From: Frigidibacter oleivorans
Lineage (GTDB): Bacteria > Pseudomonadota > Alphaproteobacteria > Rhodobacterales > Rhodobacteraceae
Direction: 5' to 3'
Assembly (NCBI RefSeq): GCF_003993775.1
Contig: NZ_RJRZ01000007.1
Coordinates: 1 to 64,000 of the forward strand
DNA length: 64,000 nt
Shown here: positions 59,999 to 64,000 of the stretch, in pieces
Layout: every line of letters starts with the position of its first letter
Position numbering within the stretch: position 1 is the first letter of the stretch
Program-made: the position numbers and the translations under genes
Notes under the pieces: model-generated
Database searches by the model: none
What the model was told of the DNA's origin: nothing
What the model saw: only the letters and a program-made list of their open reading frames with translations

Positions 59999-62728
59999 GT
60001 GAGCGACATCCCCGAACAACCTGAAAACACGCCGGATTCCCCGAACGGGGGTCATCTGCGCATGGCCCATGACGGGCCGCAGGTCTCGATCTCGGGCGAG
60101 ATGCGCACCGCCTATCTCGACTACGCGATGTCGGTCATCGTCAGCCGCGCGATCCCCGATCTGCGCGACGGGCTGAAGCCGGTGCACCGCCGCATCCTCT
60201 ATGCGATGCACGAGACCGGAAACACCCATGACAAGGCCTATCGCAAGTCGGCGCGGCCGGTGGGCGACGTGATGGGGAAATACCACCCCCATGGCGACGG
60301 CGCGATCTATGACGCGCTGGTGCGGATGGCGCAGGACTTCTCGATGTCGCTGACGCTGCTCGACGGTCAGGGCAACTTCGGGTCCATGGACGGCGACAAT
60401 GCCGCGGCCATGCGCTACACCGAGGTGCGGATGGACAAGGCCGCCGCCGCCCTTCTGGCCGATATCGAGAAGGACACCGTCGACTTCCAGGACAATTACG
60501 ACGGCAAGGACCAGGAACCGACCGTCCTTCCCGCCCGCTTCCCGAACATGCTGGTCAATGGCGCGGGCGGCATCGCCGTCGGGATGGCCACCAACATCCC
60601 GCCGCACAACCTGGGCGAGGTGATCGACGCGACGCTGGCGCTGATCGACGATCCGGACCTGTCCTCCGAGGCGCTGATGGAATTCGTGCCCGGCCCCGAC
60701 TTCCCCACCGGCGGGCAGATCATGGGGCGCGGCGGCGCGCGCAAGGCCTATCTGGAAGGCCGGGGCAGCGTCGTCATCCGCGCCAAGACCCGGGTCGAGG
60801 AAATCCGCCGCGACCGCTATGCGATCATCCTCGACGAGATCCCCTATCAGGTGAACAAGGCGGCGATGATCGAGAAGATCGCCGACCTCGTGCGCGACAA
60901 GAAGATCGAGGGCATCGCCGGCATCGCCGACGAGTCCGACCGCGTCGGCGTGCGGGTGGTGATCGAGTTGAAGCGCGACGCGACGCCCGACGTGGTGCTG
61001 AACCAGCTGTGGCGCTTCACCCCCATGCAGACCAGCTTCGGCTGCAACATGCTGGCGCTGAACGGCGGCCGGCCGGAACAGCTGACCCTGCGCGATTTCC
61101 TGTCGCATTTCGTCACCTTCCGCGAAGAGGTGGTGGCCCGGCGCACCGCCTATGAACTGCGCAAGGCGCGCGAGCGCAGCCATATCCTCTGCGGTCTGGC
61201 CGTAGCGGTGTCGAATGTGGACGAGGTGGTGGCGACGATCCGGTCCTCGGCCGATCCGGCCGAGGCGCGCGAGCGGCTGATGACCCGGCGCTGGCCCGCG
61301 CATGACATCGCCGAATATCTGCGGCTGATCGACGACCCGCTGCACCCGATGAACGACGACGGCACCTATAACCTGTCCGAAACCCAGGCCCGTGCCATCC
61401 TCGACCTGCGGCTGCAGCGGCTGACCGCGATGGGCGTCAAGGAGGTGACGGACGAGCTGCGGGACCTGGCGGGCAAGATCCGCGAGTATCTGGAAATCCT
61501 CGGGTCGCGCGAACGGATCATGGCGATCATCTCGGACGAATTGCGCGAGGTGCGCGACCAGTTCGCGGTGCCGCGCCGGACCGAGATCGTCGACTGGGCC
61601 GGCGATCTGGAGGACGAGGACCTGATCGAGCGCGAGGACATGGTGGTGACCGTGACCTCGGGCGGCTACATCAAGCGCACCCCGCTGTCGGAATTCCGCA
61701 GCCAGCGCCGCGGCGGCAAGGGGCTGGCCTCGATGGCCACCAAGGAAGACGACGTGGTGACGCAGCTATTCGTCGCCAACACCCATACGCAGCTGCTGTT
61801 CTTCACCACCGACGGCATGGTCTACAGCCTGAAATGCTGGCGGCTGCCGCTGGCGGGCCGGGTGGGCCGGGGCAAGGCGCTGGTCAACATCCTGCCCATC
61901 GCCACCGGGATTTCCGTGGCGGCCCTGCTGGCCATCGACGAGCCCGAGGCGGAATGGGACCGGCTGCAGGTCTTCTTCGCCACATCGGAGGGCGAGGTGC
62001 GCCGCAACGCCCTGTCTGACTTCGCCAATGTCAAGCGCAACGGCAAGATCGCCATGCGCCTGCCCGAGGATGTGAGCCTCGTCAACGTGCGCATCTGCGA
62101 CGAAGATGACGACGTGATGCTGGTCACCGCCGCCGGCCGCGCGATCCGCTTCCCGGTGCCCGAGGTGCGGATCTTCAAGGGCCGCGATTCCACCGGCGTG
62201 CGCGGCATCCGTCTGGGCGAGGCGGACCGGGTGGTGTCGATGTCGGTCATCCGGCATTTCGAGGCCACGCCCGAGGAACGGGTGGCCTATCTGAAGCAGC
62301 GCCGCCTGATGGCCGGCGTGACCGAGGACGAGGCGGCCGACGACGAGGACGAGGCCGTGGCCGAGGGCCAGCTGTCCCCCGAACGCTATGCCGAGATGTC
62401 GGCGGCCGAGGATCTGATCCTGACGGTCACCGCCAAGGGCGCGGGCAAGCTGAGTTCCAGCCACGACTACATCGTGCGCGGCCGCGGCGGCCAAGGCATC
62501 CGGGCGATGGACGCCGCGATGCGCGGCGGGGCGCTGGTCGCCTCCTTCCCGGTGGAGGCGTCGGATCAGGTGATGCTGGCCACCTCGACCGGCCAGTCGA
62601 TCCGGGTGCCGGTGGACCAGATCAGCTTCCGCTCGCGGTCGGCCGGCGGGGTGAAGGTCTTCGACACCGGCGCGGACGAGGTCGTCGTCTCGGTCGCGCG
62701 CGTCGCCGAGACCGGCGAGGAGGAGTGA
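59999..62728 (+). CDS. gyrA: DNA gyrase subunit A
   Basis: A 909-residue type IIA topoisomerase subunit (EC 5.6.2.2). The breakage-reunion domain contains [24 protein letters not shown] and the catalytic Y140 in AAMRYTE. The C-terminal DNA-wrapping pinwheel has the GyrA box QRRGGKG. The quinolone region reads [11 protein letters not shown]101 stands where E. coli has Ser83, while D105 matches Asp87. The GTG at 59999 gives [10 protein letters not shown]; no ATG upstream suits. An acidic insert ([14 protein letters not shown]) lies in the C-terminal part. It is single-copy here, with gyrB elsewhere. Confidence 0.96.
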   Translation: MSDIPEQPENTPDSPNGGHLRMAHDGPQVSISGEMRTAYLDYAMSVIVSRAIPDLRDGLKPVHRRILYAMHETGNTHDKAYRKSARPVGDVMGKYHPHGDGAIYDALVRMAQDFSMSLTLLDGQGNFGSMDGDNAAAMRYTEVRMDKAAAALLADIEKDTVDFQDNYDGKDQEPTVLPARFPNMLVNGAGGIAVGMATNIPPHNLGEVIDATLALIDDPDLSSEALMEFVPGPDFPTGGQIMGRGGARKAYLEGRGSVVIRAKTRVEEIRRDRYAIILDEIPYQVNKAAMIEKIADLVRDKKIEGIAGIADESDRVGVRVVIELKRDATPDVVLNQLWRFTPMQTSFGCNMLALNGGRPEQLTLRDFLSHFVTFREEVVARRTAYELRKARERSHILCGLAVAVSNVDEVVATIRSSADPAEARERLMTRRWPAHDIAEYLRLIDDPLHPMNDDGTYNLSETQARAILDLRLQRLTAMGVKEVTDELRDLAGKIREYLEILGSRERIMAIISDELREVRDQFAVPRRTEIVDWAGDLEDEDLIEREDMVVTVTSGGYIKRTPLSEFRSQRRGGKGLASMATKEDDVVTQLFVANTHTQLLFFTTDGMVYSLKCWRLPLAGRVGRGKALVNILPIATGISVAALLAIDEPEAEWDRLQVFFATSEGEVRRNALSDFANVKRNGKIAMRLPEDVSLVNVRICDEDDDVMLVTAAGRAIRFPVPEVRIFKGRDSTGVRGIRLGEADRVVSMSVIRHFEATPEERVAYLKQRRLMAGVTEDEAADDEDEAVAEGQLSPERYAEMSAAEDLILTVTAKGAGKLSSSHDYIVRGRGGQGIRAMDAAMRGGALVASFPVEASDQVMLATSTGQSIRVPVDQISFRSRSAGGVKVFDTGADEVVVSVARVAETGEEE

Positions 62729-62771
62729 CCGGGCCTGCCCCGCTGACGAAGAGCGCCTGTTAACCCTCTGG

Positions 62772-62807
62772 CACGAATGGCCTTTGGTTAACGAAACCTT
62801 TCGTGCG
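62772..62807. repeat. Nested inverted repeat downstream of gyrA
   Basis: GCACGAA (62772-62778) and TTCGTGC (62801-62807) bracket a smaller GGTT-AACGA-AACC stem. Two GTTAAC hexamers (62760-62765, 62788-62793) overlap the structure. It may be the gyrA terminator, though no T-tract follows, or the promoter region of the next gene. Confidence 0.4.
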
Positions 62808-62876
62808 ACGAAGCCCTCGGGAGCTATCCGCGGCCGGGCCCCCCGGGTCCGGCCGCCCTGATCCGAGGGATTGACG

Positions 62877-63626
62877 ATGCTTTGCCGCGCCGTGGCGCTG
62901 TCCGTTCTCTCCGCCTGCGCGCTTGCGCCGCTGGCGGCCAAGGCCCAGTCCTCGCTGGGGTTCCGTCAGGTCGAGGCCGCCCTTGCCGCGACCGGGACGC
63001 CGGGCGACCTGCGCCCCGAGGCCCGGCTGTCCGCCGATCTGGCCATCACCGCCGCCCATGGGCTGCAATTCGACCTGTCGCTGGCCGATCAGCCCACCGG
63101 CACGCTGGGGGCGATCGACGCCCATCTCTACCTGACCCCGCGCCCGGGCCGCAGCTATGGCCTGTTCGGGCATCTGTCGGATCTCGACGGCACCGACAGC
63201 ACCACCGTCGCCGCCGGGGCCGAGGCGCGCTTCGCGCTCGGGACCGGGGCGCGGGCCGAGGTGAAGGCCGGCATCGGCGTCCGCAACCCCGGCAGCTTCG
63301 ACTTTCTTTTCGTCGAGGGCTGGGCCGAACGCGACCTCTCGCCCCGCGTGACCCTGATCGCCGGCGCGATGGCCGCGGATTATGACGAGGCCGACTTTTC
63401 CGCGACCGGCTGGCAGGCGCAGGCGGGGCTGCGGCTGGCGCTGGCGCCCCATGCCGCGCTGGAGACGACGGTGGGGCACAGCGGGCTTGCCGGGAGTGAC
63501 GGCGACGGCGGGGAAACCTTTGCGCGGATCGGGCTGACCGTCAGCCTCGGCGGCGGCGCGAGCGGCGAGCGGCTGTTCCGCCCCGCCCGTCCGCTGGCGC
63601 CCCTGCAGCTGCGCGGGCTGGAATAG
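62877..63626 (+). CDS. Outer-membrane beta-barrel protein, unknown function
   Basis: A 249-residue exported protein: signal peptide MLCRAVALSVLSACALAPLAAKA, then about eight alternating amphipathic strands (for example LQFDLSLADQP, IDAHLYLTPRPG, GLFGHLSDLDG, WQAQAGLRLAL). The composition fits a small outer-membrane barrel. The last 25 residues are Arg/Leu/Pro-rich rather than ending in the usual aromatic residue, which is atypical. GAGGGA eight bases ahead supports the ATG at 62877. No specific family is recognised. Confidence 0.7.
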   Translation: MLCRAVALSVLSACALAPLAAKAQSSLGFRQVEAALAATGTPGDLRPEARLSADLAITAAHGLQFDLSLADQPTGTLGAIDAHLYLTPRPGRSYGLFGHLSDLDGTDSTTVAAGAEARFALGTGARAEVKAGIGVRNPGSFDFLFVEGWAERDLSPRVTLIAGAMAADYDEADFSATGWQAQAGLRLALAPHAALETTVGHSGLAGSDGDGGETFARIGLTVSLGGGASGERLFRPARPLAPLQLRGLE

Positions 63627-64000
63627 TCACAGCCCGTAGATCGCCCCGAACTTCGCGTCGAGATAGTCGAGCAGCGGCCCCTCGTCCGGCGCGGCCCCCG
63701 TCGCCCGGGCGATGACCTCGCGCGGGGCATAAAGCCCGCCATGCTGCTGCAGCCTCTCGCGCAGCCAGCCGGTCGCGGCGGCGGTATCGCCCCGGGCCAG
63801 CCGCGCGTCGAGGTCCGGCACATCGCGCCGCAGCGCCGCCATCAGGCAGCCCGCATAGACATTGCCGAGGCTGTAGGTCGGAAAATAGCCGAACAGGCCC
63901 ACCGACCAGTGCACGTCCTGCAGCAGGCCATGCGCGGGACGGTCCACCGCCACGCCGAAATCCGCCAGGAAGCGGTCATTCCACGCCTCTTCCAGATCGG
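63627..64000 (-). CDS. M32 family carboxypeptidase (Taq type), C-terminal fragment
   Basis: The 3' end of a gene whose start lies beyond the window; 124 codons are visible in frame up to base 63998. The segments DLEEAWNDRF, QDVHWSVGLFGYFPTYSLGN and the final helical LLDYLDAKFGAIYG are characteristic of thermostable carboxypeptidase 1 (M32). The HPF-xx and HExxH catalytic parts are outside the window. It is convergent with the barrel protein, with no gap between them. Confidence 0.92.
   Translation of the reverse strand, partial: DLEEAWNDRFLADFGVAVDRPAHGLLQDVHWSVGLFGYFPTYSLGNVYAGCLMAALRRDVPDLDARLARGDTAAATGWLRERLQQHGGLYAPREVIARATGAAPDEGPLLDYLDAKFGAIYGL

Overview
The window is high-GC DNA with dense, often overlapping genes (ATGA, GTGA and TGATG junctions). 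Its gene content is typical of a Rhodobacterales/Paracoccaceae alphaproteobacterium: GapR (DUF2312), an NsrR-type Rrf2 regulator, a Usg-family protein, PAS_5 and NDUFAF6-like proteins, RTX/Hint proteins, and boxes resembling CtrA sites. There is no sign of a prophage, integron, IS element or CRISPR array. The assignment rests on gene content only.

Layout. (1) 1-2.0 kb: end of a 3-hydroxyacyl-CoA dehydrogenase, a small membrane protein, gapR, a small unknown and an nsrR-like regulator. (2) 2.1-13 kb: a divergent exopolysaccharide region. The minus strand carries an ExoY-type sugar transferase, a Wzc-type tyrosine autokinase, a phosphomannomutase and a UDP-glucuronate epimerase. The plus strand carries YjbH, the YjbF lipoprotein and a Wza-type exporter; a metallophosphatase lies between the two arms. 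(3) 13.1-17.0 kb: after a terminator, a tightly overlapped four-gene operon (HAD-UbiA fusion, GtrA, DprE1-like, DprE2-like). It matches the mycobacterial route to polyprenyl-phospho-D-arabinose and is the most striking system here. (4) 17-23 kb: an HNH endonuclease, a stress-type SDR and the trehalose pair treZ-treY. (5) 23-29 kb: an aminotransferase, an MmcQ/YjbR protein, cysS, cimA and a squalene-synthase-like protein. Upstream of cysS is an apparently leaderless 15-codon ORF with tandem Cys codons, followed by a hairpin that could also pair with the cysS ribosome binding site; this looks like a cysteine attenuator.

(6) 29-42 kb: housekeeping genes. These are a DUF442 protein, gph, a thioredoxin-like protein, rpe, an L,D-transpeptidase, a di-haem peroxidase, a PhoR-like kinase, a gamma carbonic anhydrase, gmk, yicC, a PAS_5 protein behind tandem CtrA-like boxes, class II DAHP synthase and an acyltransferase. 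(7) 41-48 kb: a GlxA-type regulator and a complete branched-chain amino acid type ABC importer (livK-livG-livF-small secreted protein-livH-livM), with a strong terminator and two further hairpins after livK. (8) 48-52 kb: a BrnT/BrnA toxin-antitoxin pair, a dimethylglycine-dehydrogenase-like enzyme and a MocA-like nucleotidyltransferase. (9) 52-57 kb: two RTX proteins with C-terminal Hint domains, separated by a terminator, then a 671-base non-coding stretch and tRNA-Leu(CAA). (10) 57.8-64 kb: a zinc metallopeptidase, DsbB, Usg, gyrA, an outer-membrane barrel protein and the end of an M32 carboxypeptidase.

How the genes fit together: regions 2 and 3 form a cell-surface glycan block. Precursor enzymes (phosphomannomutase, epimerase), the initiating transferase, the chain-length/kinase protein and the outer-membrane exporters sit beside a pathway that would supply an unusual lipid-linked pentose. 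No glycosyltransferase, flippase (Wzx) or polymerase (Wzy) is present in the window, so the glycan itself cannot be deduced from here.
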